Shown here piece by piece: positions 16,336 to 27,713 of a DNA stretch of 64,000 nt; position 1 is the first letter of the stretch, and the number at the start of each line of letters is the position of its first letter. The notes under the pieces are model-generated. The model was given only the letters and a program-made list of their open reading frames with translations, was not told where the DNA came from and made no database searches. This DNA is from Desulfonatronum thiosulfatophilum (GTDB lineage: Bacteria; Desulfobacterota; Desulfovibrionia; Desulfovibrionales; Desulfonatronaceae): positions 1 through 64,000 of the forward strand of contig NZ_FMXO01000003.1 in the NCBI RefSeq assembly GCF_900104215.1. The letters run 5' to 3'. A program made the translations under genes and the position numbers.

Positions 16336-16853
16336 TCGTGCGCTGCGTTATTAACGGTCGGCCATTGGAACTGGAAACTGAACCCGACCGGCGGGGGGGG
16401 GATCTGCTGCGCGAAGATCTCGGACTGTTGGGAACCAAGGAAGGCTGCGGCAGTGGGGAATGCGGGACGTGTACAATGCTGGTTGACGGCGTGCCCAAGT
16501 TGTCCTGTCTGATGCTCGCGGTCCAGTTGGAGGGACGATCCATCGTCACCGTGGAAGGACTGGGGTCGGGCACGGACCCGCATCCGAATCTGCATCCGAA
16601 CCTGCATCCGAACCTGCATCCGGTCCAGCGGGCCTTTGCCGAGCACGGGGCCGTGCAATGCGGTTACTGCACGCCCGGGATGGTCGTAACGGCCGCGGAT
16701 CTGCTGGCCCGAAAGCCCTGTCCGGACCGCCAGGCCATCCGCGAGGCCCTTTCCGGCAACCTCTGTCGCTGCACCGGGTACCAGAAAATCGTGGACGCGG
16801 TGGAGTCCGTGGCCCGGGAGCAAGACCGAGTCGAACCGGAGGAAAAGGCATGA
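16332..16853 (+). CDS. Molybdenum hydroxylase 2Fe-2S subunit
   Basis: The product has 173 residues. The plant-type ferredoxin cluster appears as GCGSGECGTCTMLVDG, and the second, helical cluster as QCGYCTPGMVV and LSGNLCRCTGYQ. It carries electrons from the molybdopterin to FAD. Two oddities sit in the gene. A run of nine G bases (16393-16401) encodes part of RRGGDLLRED, and a 12-base tandem repeat gives HPNLHPNLHPNLHPVQ between the two cluster domains, where relatives have one HPVQ. The ATG overlaps the previous stop (ATGA) and the next gene overlaps its end the same way. Confidence 0.92.
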   Translation: MIVRCVINGRPLELETEPDRRGGDLLREDLGLLGTKEGCGSGECGTCTMLVDGVPKLSCLMLAVQLEGRSIVTVEGLGSGTDPHPNLHPNLHPNLHPVQRAFAEHGAVQCGYCTPGMVVTAADLLARKPCPDRQAIREALSGNLCRCTGYQKIVDAVESVAREQDRVEPEEKA

Positions 16854-17680
16854 AAGCTGTTCTGCTGCCCCGCGAAATGAACGAGTTGTGGGCCATGCTG
16901 GCGGACAATCCCGGCGCGGCGCTCATGGCCGGGGGGACCGATCTGCTGGTCCGCCTCAGGAATGGCCTGGGGCGCTTCGACACCGCGATCTGCCTGGAGC
17001 GCTTGCCCGAGCTGCAAACCATCCACGTGGAGCGGGGCATGCTGTGCATCGGGGCCTGCGTTACGCACCGGGCCTGCCTGGACTCGCCCCTGGTCCGCGA
17101 ACACGCGCCGATCCTGGTCCGGGCCCTGGCCCATCTGGGCGGTCCGCAGATCCGGAACATGGCCACCCTTGGCGGCAACATCTGCACCGCCTCCCCGGCC
17201 GGGGACGGGCTGACTCCGCTGTACGTCCTGGGAGCCGAGGTCGTGCTGCGTTCCCGCGATACGGAACGCCGTCTGCCTATCGCCGATTTCATTCACGGCC
17301 CGGGCCGGATCGCGTTGCGGGCCGCTGAAATCCTGACCGAAATTTGCGTCCCCCTGGCCGAGGGCTTTCAGGTCCAGCATTTCGAGAAAGTCGGCCGGCG
17401 CAACGCCCTGGCCATTGCCGTGGTCAGCCTGGCCGCACTGGTCCGCACCGGGCCGCGGGGGATCGTCCAGGAAGCGCGGCTGGCCCTGGGCAGCGTCGGC
17501 CCCACGGTGGTTCGTCCAATCGAGGCGGAAAAGGCCCTGGTCGGTCGCAAGCTCAGCCCAAGCGCCCTCACCCAGGCCGCCCGCCTCATCCGCGAAGCGG
17601 TCAGCCCCATCGACGACATCCGCGCCACGGCCGACTACCGCCGCCAGGTGGCCGGAAACCTCCTATTGCGCCTGGGCTGA
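16850..17680 (+). CDS. Molybdenum hydroxylase FAD-binding subunit
   Basis: The product has 276 residues from the ATG at 16850, behind GGAGGAAAAGGC; a longer upstream frame is an artefact of overlap. LMAGGTDLLVRLRNG binds the FAD pyrophosphate and NMATLGGNICTASPAGD is the second family motif, followed by a C-terminal CO-dehydrogenase-flavoprotein-like domain (EKVGRRNALAIAVVSLAALV). It completes the Mo/2Fe-2S/FAD trio and passes electrons to NAD or another acceptor. Gene order Mo, Fe-S, FAD with four-base overlaps indicates one operon and fixed stoichiometry. Confidence 0.92.
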   Translation: MKAVLLPREMNELWAMLADNPGAALMAGGTDLLVRLRNGLGRFDTAICLERLPELQTIHVERGMLCIGACVTHRACLDSPLVREHAPILVRALAHLGGPQIRNMATLGGNICTASPAGDGLTPLYVLGAEVVLRSRDTERRLPIADFIHGPGRIALRAAEILTEICVPLAEGFQVQHFEKVGRRNALAIAVVSLAALVRTGPRGIVQEARLALGSVGPTVVRPIEAEKALVGRKLSPSALTQAARLIREAVSPIDDIRATADYRRQVAGNLLLRLG

Positions 17681-18355
17681 CGCGGGCGGTTGTCCTTCAG
17701 ACGGACGCTCTCCTTTTTCGGACAAAGAATGGCCTCCACTGCATCCACCTGGCGGACAAATCGGAGAAGGGGGCTTTGACAAGGGCGACATCCTCTATTG
17801 AAGGTACGACCATGCCGCATCCTCCTCCGGTTTTTTTTTGACAGTCCCGTGCCAGACTTTCTTCAATCAACAGGGCTGTTTCGGGAATAGCCGAATCGTC
17901 AAGTATCGTAACGATGGCCAAGCGCTTCGAACCAGGCCATCCGGCTGCCCTGCGCGCTTTATGAATCGCTTCTGTCAACGCGGTTATCTTTTTCGTCATG
18001 GGTCAGGGAAATGCTTGAGCTGCGCAAAATGCACGCCATGGTGGTGGCAACGCCGGGGTGGAATCCTCATGCATGCCTCGCTCGTGGCTGATGCGCTTGT
18101 TAAGTTGGTGGAGGAGATGCCTACAATGAAGCCAACCGTTCTACTTATTTAGACTTATTAACCACTTCTGATGTAGAATGCAGTCCAGGATTAGACGGCT
18201 TGCGCAGAAAACCCGCTATCTCTTCAATATTTCTCGTAAAATTCATGTTATCTCGTATTTGACACAGGAGTGATACTTGTAATAATAAAATATTTTATCA
18301 TTATTGATATTAGTTGAGACATATTTTTTTGGACACAAGTGTAAGGGAGAGATCA
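17681..18355. other. Low-information spacer after the molybdenum hydroxylase operon
   Basis: Apart from one doubtful minus-strand frame (17697-17999) I see no gene. Base composition falls sharply after about 18130, marking the change into AT-rich island DNA. A run of nine T bases follows CCTCCTCCGG near 17832, but there is no stem ahead of it to make a terminator. Confidence 0.4.
17697..17999 (-). CDS. Doubtful hypothetical protein or gene remnant
   Basis: A 100-codon frame starts MTKKITALTEAIHKARRAAG. Codon use in the first half looks coding, but no ribosome site is seen, and the frame crosses a run of nine A bases (coding strand) after which the sequence reads like a different frame. It may be the 5' part of a decayed gene. 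I do not recognise it. Confidence 0.25.
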   Translation of the reverse strand: MTKKITALTEAIHKARRAAGWPGSKRLAIVTILDDSAIPETALLIEESLARDCQKKTGGGCGMVVPSIEDVALVKAPFSDLSARWMQWRPFFVRKRRASV

Positions 18356-18859
18356 ATGTTTCGGATAATTTTAACGAGTGTTTTTGTTTTGCTTTCACTT
18401 TTTTTATCAGGTTGTGGAGGTGGGAGTGATGATGAATCATATGAATCACATGGAACGGCCCCGGTTATTGTTGACGTAGGAATAACTCCAACACCACTTA
18501 TTGAGGGCAAGACGGCAACATTACAAATTGGAGAATATTATTTTATTAGCATGCACGTGTTTGATCCTGACTTGGATGTGGTAAGTTTTAGAATAACATC
18601 CAACAGCGAAAATTCTGAAACGCCTAGCGATATCCTGAAATTTCCCCTTGAAAAACAGACAAGCCCTGATAAATATTATGCGTCAATTGTATACATTGAA
18701 GGACCAATAGGAAATTGGAGAACAACCGTACAAGTTTACGACGCAAAGGGAAATGCAAGCCGTCCTCTCCATTTCGATATTGTAGTTATTTCTGCTGATA
18801 GTGAAAAAACACTTCAAATATCAACAGATAATAATTCCCCATTTAGAATTTTGCGGTGA
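18356..18859 (+). CDS. Putative lipoprotein, AT-rich
   Basis: The product has 167 residues from the ATG at 18356, behind AAGGGAGAGATCA; the frame is open upstream but without a ribosome site. MFRIILTSVFVLLSLFLSGC is a lipoprotein signal with lipobox LSGC, so C20 would be lipidated. The mature part begins GGGSDDESYESHGTAP and then looks like one or two beta-sandwich domains (GEYYFISMHVFDPDLDVVSF, WRTTVQVYDAKGNASRPLHF). Base composition is much more AT-rich than the flanks, suggesting transfer. Envelope location is likely. Function is unknown. Confidence 0.75.
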   Translation: MFRIILTSVFVLLSLFLSGCGGGSDDESYESHGTAPVIVDVGITPTPLIEGKTATLQIGEYYFISMHVFDPDLDVVSFRITSNSENSETPSDILKFPLEKQTSPDKYYASIVYIEGPIGNWRTTVQVYDAKGNASRPLHFDIVVISADSEKTLQISTDNNSPFRILR

Positions 18860-18948
18860 AGAACCCTTTTAGTTAATGGTTATTTCGGATGGATTAAAAT
18901 TAACAGATAAATGGGGAGAGGTCTCCCAACCCTCCCCTTTAAGCTAAT

Positions 18949-19233
18949 TCAGGCCTCGCTCTTTTGTTCCCATCCTGAAATAAATCCGCAGTCAAGCCCT
19001 GGATGCTGTTTCTTGATTGCTTCCAGCTTCTTCCTTGCCGCTGCATCTGGGTAGCCCTTCACTTCAATCTCCTCAATGTACAAGTCTCCTTGGGATTGAT
19101 GAACGCGTGGCCAAATCTCTTTAGTGGGGTGGTAGTGCTGGAGGAGGTCCAGGAGAACCCTACACCGTAGATAGTAGGAGTTCGATCCTCGCCTTTTGAG
19201 GAGGTGTGTTTGCTTCAGCATCAACTCTTCCAT
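18949..19233 (-). pseudogene. Remnant of a tyrosine site-specific integrase (N-terminal part)
   Basis: The frame has 94 codons. The first 40 residues (KQTHLLKRRGSNSYYLRCRV, then HHYHPTKEIWPR-like spacing) resemble the N-terminal DUF6538-type segment of phage and island integrases. The rest (GYPDAAARKKLEAIKKQHPG) does not continue that fold and no catalytic domain follows, so the gene is cut short or fused to other sequence. It starts 92 bases from the 3' end of tRNA-Ser, the classic place for such an integrase. A small hairpin (CCCCTGA/TCAGGGG) lies directly before the ATG. The family match is from memory of the motif and is moderate. Confidence 0.5.
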
Positions 19234-19324
19234 GCCCCTGATGTGTAGCAGTCAGGGGTAGCATGTTGTGTTGAAGAGCCTTGTTGTGCCTCAGATTTTG
19301 GAATATCAGGTGGTTAAGCAATGA

Positions 19325-19417
19325 TGGCGGAGAGGGTGGGATTCGAACCCACGTGCCCCGGTTAAGGGACAAGGCGATTTCGAGTCGCCCCCGTTACGGC
19401 CACTTCGGTACCTCTCC
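19325..19417 (-). tRNA. tRNA-Ser (anticodon CGA)
   Basis: On the minus strand GGAGAGG pairs with CCTCTCC as the acceptor stem, with discriminator G and an encoded CCA. The anticodon stem GGCGA/TCGCC encloses CTCGAAA with anticodon CGA. A long variable arm (TTGTCCC...GGGGCA region) and the T-arm GTGGGTTCGAATCCCAC complete a type II serine tRNA. Confidence 0.97.
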
Positions 19418-19428
19418 GGAAGTTGACT

Positions 19429-19926
19429 TCAAACAGAACCCGTCGGCTGCGTTCTGTTTCTACGCTGAGTGAAGAATTCTCGCAACAAGGTTGCGCTCTC
19501 TTCGGCCTGGACGCCTTCAAGAACCCAGAAGCGGTGGTTCAGCCAGTCCAGGTCGTTGACGTTGATCCGCGAGAGTACGGCGCCGGCCCTGGGATCTCGT
19601 GCTCCGAAGACCAGGCCGGCCACTCGGGCCTGGACCATGGCTCCGAGGCACATCAGGCAGGGTTCGAGGGTTGCCACGAGAACGCTGCCTGTAAGGCGGT
19701 GATTGCCGACGTTTTTCGCCGCCTGGCGCAAGGCCAGGATTTCCGCGTGCCCCGAAGGATCGACGTCTGACTCTGTTCGGTTGTGGGCCGCTGCCAGTAT
19801 CTCGCCGTTGGGATTGATGACCAGGGCGCCCACCGGAACCTCGCCGATGTCCCGAGCCGTTCTTGCTTCGTCCAGGGCTTTGCGCATCGGCTTCGCCCAT
19901 GGATCCTCGAAGTGTGGGGATATCAT
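19429..19926 (-). CDS. tadA: tRNA-specific adenosine deaminase
   Basis: The product has 165 residues. The zinc-binding deaminase motif is H60-A-E62 in PSGHAEILALRQA together with C90 and C93 in LEPCLMCLGAMV; E62 is the proton shuttle. GARDPRAGAVLS and the C-terminal LLREFFTQRR are typical of TadA, which converts A34 to inosine in tRNA-Arg(ACG). The gene lies just after tRNA-Ser on the same strand. The ATG at 19926 is followed by FEDPWAKPMRKALDEA. A slightly later start is possible. Confidence 0.93.
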   Translation of the reverse strand: MISPHFEDPWAKPMRKALDEARTARDIGEVPVGALVINPNGEILAAAHNRTESDVDPSGHAEILALRQAAKNVGNHRLTGSVLVATLEPCLMCLGAMVQARVAGLVFGARDPRAGAVLSRINVNDLDWLNHRFWVLEGVQAEESATLLREFFTQRRNRTQPTGSV

Positions 19927-20004
19927 CGAAATATCAGCAAGCCCCGGAAGTCAGGTGCTCTACGAGATGGCTCAGTGGGTGTCAAGGAACGTCCTCTCCC
20001 TGCA

Positions 20005-20817
20005 TCACATTTGAGTCCGCAGGTATTTGACGCCGTTGGCCAGCAGTTCAATCCCCAGCGGCGCCTGATCTCCACGCGTCCATGACGGATGGTTGGTCGG
20101 ATGGTTGAAGGCCTCGGGATGGGGCATCAGTCCCAGAATGCGCCCGGATGGATCGGTCAGGCCGGCAATCCCGGAGGGCGAACCGTTGGGGTTGTGCGGA
20201 TATTCCATGGTTGCTTCGCCGCTTTCCGGATGAATGTAGCGCAGGGCCACGAGAGCGCTTTGCTCCAGTTCGGCAAGGGTTTCCTCGTCCCGGGGCACAA
20301 GTTTTCCTTCTCCGTGCCGGACCGGCAGGTACATCCTGTCCAGGCCCCTGGTGAAGACGCAGGGGCTTTGGCTGTCGGTCCGCAAATGCACCCAGCGGTC
20401 CTCAAACCGTGCGGAGTCGTTATGGCCCAGGCTGACTTGGCGCTGGAAGTCCTCGGTCCCTGTTCCCGGAAGCATGCCCAGTTTGACCAGCAGCTGGAAT
20501 CCGTTGCAAATGCCCAGGATCAGTCCGCCCGCTTCGAAGAAGCGTTTAAGTTCGTCCACCAGAGGCTTGCCGGAGGAGGTTCGGGCATAGCGCCAGCGCA
20601 GGGCCGCGGCCTGAGCTGCTCCAAGATCATCTCCGTCCAGGAATCCGCCGGGAAATATCAGGAAGTTGAAGTCGCCCAGATGCACTTCTCCGGAAAGAAG
20701 TTCGGAAAAATGGACGATGACCGCTTCGTCCGCGCCGGCCAGCATGGCTGCGTGGGCTGTTTCGCGCTGGCAATTGGTTCCGTAGCCCGCAAGCACCAGC
20801 ACCCTGACCTTGCTCAT
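20005..20817 (-). CDS. purQ: Phosphoribosylformylglycinamidine synthase, glutaminase subunit
   Basis: The product has 270 residues. It is a class I glutamine amidotransferase with nucleophile C104 in GLILGICNGFQLL and the later His/Glu pair in LMPHPEAFNHP. It releases ammonia from glutamine for PurL in the fourth step of purine synthesis. KVRVLVLAGYGTNCQRET is the typical N-terminus of the longer PurQ variety. It is divergent from pyrG with a 218-base shared upstream region. No purL or purS is in the window. Confidence 0.93.
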   Translation of the reverse strand: MSKVRVLVLAGYGTNCQRETAHAAMLAGADEAVIVHFSELLSGEVHLGDFNFLIFPGGFLDGDDLGAAQAAALRWRYARTSSGKPLVDELKRFFEAGGLILGICNGFQLLVKLGMLPGTGTEDFQRQVSLGHNDSARFEDRWVHLRTDSQSPCVFTRGLDRMYLPVRHGEGKLVPRDEETLAELEQSALVALRYIHPESGEATMEYPHNPNGSPSGIAGLTDPSGRILGLMPHPEAFNHPTNHPSWTRGDQAPLGIELLANGVKYLRTQM

Positions 20818-20852
20818 GATTATGTCTCCATCTGTCGTGAATTAAGATTTGA

Positions 20853-23482
<2,630 letters not shown>

Positions 23483-23493
<11 letters not shown>

Positions 23494-24010
23494 ACAGCGC
23501 GCCCGGCGCATTGCACTCATGATCCTGGACGTGGACGGCGTGCTCACGGACGGCGGGCTGTACTATGACGACCGGGGCGCCGTGTCGAAGCGATTCAACG
23601 TCCAGGACGGTCTGGGCATCAAGATGGCCCAGAACGTGGGCCTGGAGTTCGCGGTGATCTCCGGTCTGGACGCGACCGCTGTAGGTGTGCGGATCAAGGA
23701 ACTGGACATCACGGAGTACCATCCCGGCCACAAGATCAAGGTGCCGATCATCCGGGGCATCTGCGAGCGCAAACAGTTGGAGCCGGGCCAGATCGCCTAT
23801 CTCGGCGACGACTGGGTGGATGCCGCGGCCATGCGCATGGTCGGCCTGCCCATGGCCGTGGCCAATGCCCAGCCCGAGATCAAGGAACTGGCGGCCTGGA
23901 CCAGCGCGGCAACCGGAGGCAACGGAGCAGTGCGTGAAGCCATCCGGTTCATCCTCACGGCGCAGGGCAAGTACGCGGACCTCTGGCGGCATTGGCTCAC
24001 TTCCGAATAA
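23483..24010 (+). CDS. kdsC: KDO-8-phosphate phosphatase (HAD family)
   Basis: The product has 175 residues with a GTG start at 23483 and GGAGG about ten bases before. LMILDVDGVLTDGGLYYDD is the HAD nucleophile motif (DVDG); VISGLDA and YLGDDWVDAAAM complete the active site. The C-terminal GGNGAVREAIRFIL matches the KdsC tail that caps the tetramer. It removes phosphate from KDO-8-P, the step after KdsA, which explains the overlap of the two genes. Confidence 0.95.
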
Positions 24011-25111
24011 ATGACGCCCGATTCACCTGTCTTTTCCTCCGCACCGTCCGCCGCCTCCCCGCATCCTTCCCGATACCTTCTGGTCGGCCCGTCATGGGTC
24101 GGCGACATGGTCATGGCCCAGAGCCTGGTGCAGGAATTGAAACGCCAGGACCCGCACTGCGTGGTGGATATCCTGGCTCCGGCCTGGAGCGCGGCCTTGC
24201 TGGAACGGATGCCCGGAGTGCGCGGGATTGTGATTATGCCCGTGGGCCATGGTCGGCTGGAGCTGGGAACGCGGCTGAAACTGAGCCGAAGCTTGCGCGG
24301 AAAATATGACCAAGCCATTGTCCTGCCCAATTCCTTCAAGTCCGCCCTGATTCCCTTTGTTGCCCGCATTCCGCGGCGAACCGGCTATCTTGGCGAATGG
24401 CGCTTCGGACTGCTCAACAATATAAGAAGACTGAACAAGTCCATCCTGACCATGACCGTGCAGCGGTTCGTTGCTTTGGGACTGTCCCGAAACGCTGTCC
24501 TTCCGCCGGACGTTTCCCCTCCGAAGCTGCGAGTCGATCCTTGTGACGGCCAGGCTGCACTGGCTGCGTTCGGTCTGGATCTGGACCGTCCGGTCTTGGC
24601 ACTGTGTCCGGGCGCTGAGTACGGTCCGGCCAAACGCTGGCCGGCCGGGCATTTCGCCGAGGTTGCCCGGGCCATGCATGCCCAGGGGTGGGCGGTCTGG
24701 GTCATGGGCTCGGAAAAGGATCAGGACGTGGCCGTTGAGATCTGTTCCCTGTCTTCCTTGGCCGGGGCTGACTGCGTCAATTTGGCCGGCCGGACGACAC
24801 TGGCCCAGGTCGTGGATCTGATTGCACTGGCCTCGGCCGTGGTCAGCAACGATTCGGGGTTGATGCACGTGGCCGCGGCCCTGGATCGTCCGCTGGTCGC
24901 CGTGTACGGTTCCTCCGATCCGAATTTCACCCCGCCGTTGAGCGCGTCCTCGCGCATTGTCTCCCTGGGGCTGGAATGCAGTCCCTGCTTCAAGCGGCAC
25001 TGTCCCCTCGGGCATCTGGATTGTCTGCTGCGTATTTCGCCCGACGTGGTTCAGCGGGCACTGGCCGAAACAACAGCCGCGGAGCGGACGGAAACCACTG
25101 GGATAAGCTGA
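24011..25111 (+). CDS. waaF: ADP-heptose--LPS heptosyltransferase II-like glycosyltransferase
   Basis: The product has 366 residues, GT9 family. RYLLVGPSWVGDMVMAQSLV is the heptosyltransferase N-terminus. LALCPGAEYGPAKRWPAGHF and VVSNDSGLMHVAAALDRPLV bind the ADP-sugar. LECSPCFKRHCPLGHLDCL is a Cys-rich stretch common in WaaF. It adds heptose to the inner core on the cytoplasmic face of the inner membrane. The ATG directly follows the kdsC stop. Heptosyltransferase II rather than I or III is the most likely specificity. Confidence 0.9.
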   Translation: MTPDSPVFSSAPSAASPHPSRYLLVGPSWVGDMVMAQSLVQELKRQDPHCVVDILAPAWSAALLERMPGVRGIVIMPVGHGRLELGTRLKLSRSLRGKYDQAIVLPNSFKSALIPFVARIPRRTGYLGEWRFGLLNNIRRLNKSILTMTVQRFVALGLSRNAVLPPDVSPPKLRVDPCDGQAALAAFGLDLDRPVLALCPGAEYGPAKRWPAGHFAEVARAMHAQGWAVWVMGSEKDQDVAVEICSLSSLAGADCVNLAGRTTLAQVVDLIALASAVVSNDSGLMHVAAALDRPLVAVYGSSDPNFTPPLSASSRIVSLGLECSPCFKRHCPLGHLDCLLRISPDVVQRALAETTAAERTETTGIS

Positions 25112-25114
25112 ACC

Positions 25115-26209
25115 ATGGCCTCGCGAAGCAAACCAATCGCCTATATCGTTCGTCGACAATGTTCGGGAGGCGGCGCGGAAACGGCCGCACGTCGACTGGT
25201 CGATCATCTTGCCCCTGCCTGGGAGGTGCATCGCCTGGGAGCTGGATTGAACTTTGCCGGTCACGTGGTTGCCGGACGGAAAGGCCCGGGCTGGTGGCGA
25301 GCGCTGCGTTTTGCGGCAAACGTCGACGCGCTCCTGGATGGGAAGCCCGGGGTGACGCTCAATCTGGAACGCGGCCCGAACTGCTCCATCTACCGGGCCG
25401 GAGACGGGATGCACTTGCGCTGGCGAGCGCTTCGCTTCGGCTCATCCGCGGCCTGGATGGTCAATCCCCTGCACTGGCTGTACCCCCGCCTGGAAGCCAA
25501 GACCATCCGGTCCGCACGCTTCGTGGCCGCAAACTCGGAGATGGTCCGGCGGGAAATGGAGAGGTACCATCCCGCGGCCGCGGAAAAGGTGCGGGTGATT
25601 CTCAATGGATTCGATCCTGACGTTTTTTATCCGGAAGTGGCCGCGCCGGGACGACGCGGCGGTGAGCTGAATCTGCCCGAACAGTGCAAGCTGTTTCTGT
25701 TCGTGGGCAGCGGGTGGCGGCGCAAGGGGCTGGCGCGGGCCCTGGAGCTGATGGCCGAATACAACCGGAGTTTAGGACAGGACGAGCCTTTGGGAGTACT
25801 TCTTGTGGTCGGCAAGGGACGGCCGGAGCAGTTCAAGTCCACGTTACGCAGGCTCAACCTTGAGCTCGAACTGCATGTGCGTTTTCTCGGCCCGCAAACG
25901 GATCTGCGCCGCTTTTACCAGGCTGCGGATATCTTCATTTTGCCCACGCTCTACGATCCTTTCTCCAATGCCTGCCTCGAAGCCATGGCCTGCGGTTGTC
26001 CGGTGATGACCACCGCGAACAATGGGGCCGCGGAGGTGATTGAACACGGCCGAACGGGGTACATTCTGGACGACGACCCGCGCGATGCGATCCACTGGTG
26101 CAGGACAGCGGCCGTTCACCCTGCCGAGGTCGTCGAGAGCGTCTCCGGCTGGACCGCGGCCCGGGAGACGAAGGCCTTCGCGGCGTTGATGGAAGAATGT
26201 CTACCGTAA
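25115..26209 (+). CDS. GT4-family glycosyltransferase, LPS core (WaaG-like)
   Basis: The product has 364 residues with a GT-B fold. The N-terminus IAYIVRRQCSGGGAETAARR has the acceptor-side glycine loop. KLFLFVGSGWRRKGLARALE and the C-terminal PTLYDPFSNACLEAMACGCP with NNGAAEVIEHGRTGYI carry the E-x7-E donor site of GT4 enzymes. It follows waaF by three bases and ends the operon. A WaaG-like glucosyltransferase of the outer core is probable, but the sugar is not determined. It overlaps the convergent deacetylase gene by nine bases. Confidence 0.87.
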   Translation: MASRSKPIAYIVRRQCSGGGAETAARRLVDHLAPAWEVHRLGAGLNFAGHVVAGRKGPGWWRALRFAANVDALLDGKPGVTLNLERGPNCSIYRAGDGMHLRWRALRFGSSAAWMVNPLHWLYPRLEAKTIRSARFVAANSEMVRREMERYHPAAAEKVRVILNGFDPDVFYPEVAAPGRRGGELNLPEQCKLFLFVGSGWRRKGLARALELMAEYNRSLGQDEPLGVLLVVGKGRPEQFKSTLRRLNLELELHVRFLGPQTDLRRFYQAADIFILPTLYDPFSNACLEAMACGCPVMTTANNGAAEVIEHGRTGYILDDDPRDAIHWCRTAAVHPAEVVESVSGWTAARETKAFAALMEECLP

Positions 26210-26941
26210 GCGCAGGGTATTCCAGTAGTACCTGAGCCTCGGCTTCCACAGGTCGCGCAGCGGGCCTCGCTCGTCCTGGAGTCCGTCGCCCTGCAGGCGA
26301 TAGATCAGCCCGCCGGGATTGCGCCAACCCCGGTTCAGGGCCCCGCCGATGCGCATGCAATACGGGTAGAACCGTTTCGTGACCCGCGCAACCGACGGAT
26401 TCACTCGGCCCAGGGGAAAGACAAAGGTTTGGGGAAACGTTTCGAGGTGTTCGGCAATTTTTCGCCCGGCGCCGTGAATTTCGCGCTCCAGGTCAATGCC
26501 GGAGCGCGTCAGGTCCACATGCCCGGCGGAGTGGCAGGCCACCTCGACCACGCCGCCGGCCTGCATTTCCCGCAACTCCTTCCAGGTGCAGAAACAGGCC
26601 GTATCCTGAAAGTGCGCGCCCTCCCTGCCGTTGCGGGACGACGTGCCCAGGCGCTGCTCCATGGGAACGGCGGTATCCTCCAGAATGAAGTTCGTGGATA
26701 CCGCGACCATCGCCCTGAGGCCCATCTCCCGCAGCATGGGATAAACGAAATGAAAGAAACCAACATGGGCGTCGTCAAAGGTCAGGCAGGCGCTCAATTC
26801 GCCGCTGGTCAGGGGATCGCCGGGCAGGACAACGGGATGGTTGCGCCGGACGTACTCCAGGTGGGCGCGCAGAACTTCCGGGTCATTGGCATACTTGCCG
26901 CCTCCGTGGACCACGTCATGGTACATCAGGACGGCGAGCAC
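26201..26941 (-). CDS. Polysaccharide deacetylase family protein
   Basis: The product has 246 residues. LAVLMYHDVV and ACLTFDDAHVGFFHFVYPML are NodB/CE4 motifs: the first Asp of TFDD is the catalytic base. Also EVACHSAGHVDLTR gives the metal-binding histidines. CE4 enzymes remove N- or O-acetyl groups from sugars. No signal peptide is seen, so a cytoplasmic LPS-precursor substrate is possible. The ATG at 26941 lies 26 bases inside the preceding GT2 gene, so the two are co-expressed. Confidence 0.87.
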   Translation of the reverse strand: MLAVLMYHDVVHGGGKYANDPEVLRAHLEYVRRNHPVVLPGDPLTSGELSACLTFDDAHVGFFHFVYPMLREMGLRAMVAVSTNFILEDTAVPMEQRLGTSSRNGREGAHFQDTACFCTWKELREMQAGGVVEVACHSAGHVDLTRSGIDLEREIHGAGRKIAEHLETFPQTFVFPLGRVNPSVARVTKRFYPYCMRIGGALNRGWRNPGGLIYRLQGDGLQDERGPLRDLWKPRLRYYWNTLRLR

Positions 26942-27698
26942 GGCGTTGATTGGCCTCGTAGAGTTTCAGGTACTTGTAGAAAGCGGTGTGGGCGTTGTAG
27001 GCGGAAATGAGCAATCCCTCGTAGCCGTGGAACATGCCCCGCTTGAGGATGTAGGATTTCAGGAAGGCAAAGGCGCCGTGGAGCACGGCCTTGGTCGGAC
27101 TGGAGGATTTGCGGCCCGCATGCTGGAGCGCGAACTGATCGGAGTAGCGCTGCATCTTGGCCAGAAAATCCGCAACGCAGGCATAGGAGTAATGGCGCAC
27201 CGGGTGGTGCAGGCGAATCTCCCGCAGGCCCGTGGTGATCACGCCCTCGTGCACGGCGGCGTCCGTGAACCGGGTTCGTCCCCGATGAAAGAGCCGGACA
27301 TGCCGGTCCGGGTGCCAGCCGCAGCAGGTGATGCGCCTGCCGTTGAAGTAGTTCTCCATGGGAAAGGAATAGACGCAGGACGGATCAAGCGGCTGGGCCG
27401 CGATTTCGGCTGCCAGTTCAGGAGTCAGGATTTCATCGCTGTCGATGGAGAGAATCCAGTCATGGACGGCCAGTTCCGCGGCCCGGTTGTGCAGCGGCCC
27501 GAAACCGGTGAAGGGTTCCTGAAACACCCGCGCATTCGCAAAGCCGGCGGCAATGGCAAGGGTGGCGTCGGTGGAGCCGTTGTCCAGAAGGACGATATCC
27601 GGAAAGGCTGACAGGGCCTGAAGGCATTCCGTCAGGAGTCGTTCAGCGTCCCTGGTGAGGATGGTGACGCTGATGTTGGGCGAAAGATGTTTGGTCAT
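26916..27698 (-). CDS. GT2-family glycosyltransferase (WaaE/KdtX-like)
   Basis: The product has 260 residues from the ATG at 27698 (MTKHLSPNISVTILTRDAER); a much longer upstream frame runs antisense into the next gene and is rejected. DIVLLDNGSTDATLAIA and WILSIDSDEILTP (the D-x-D-like motif) mark a GT-A fold. RITCCGWHPDRHVRLFHRG and AFLKSYILKRGMFHGYEG match the LPS-core glucosyltransferases of the WaaE/LgtF group. With the deacetylase it forms a small LPS or envelope-sugar operon convergent with the waaF operon. Confidence 0.88.
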   Translation of the reverse strand: MTKHLSPNISVTILTRDAERLLTECLQALSAFPDIVLLDNGSTDATLAIAAGFANARVFQEPFTGFGPLHNRAAELAVHDWILSIDSDEILTPELAAEIAAQPLDPSCVYSFPMENYFNGRRITCCGWHPDRHVRLFHRGRTRFTDAAVHEGVITTGLREIRLHHPVRHYSYACVADFLAKMQRYSDQFALQHAGRKSSSPTKAVLHGAFAFLKSYILKRGMFHGYEGLLISAYNAHTAFYKYLKLYEANQRRARRPDVP

Positions 27699-27713
27699 GT
27701 TGGATGAAGGATC

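Noticed and set aside
5876-17680. A photoactive yellow protein gene to go with the ligase and ammonia-lyase
   Set aside because: No ~125-residue PAS protein is found in this region, and the lyase reads as phenylalanine-type, so the link stays speculative.
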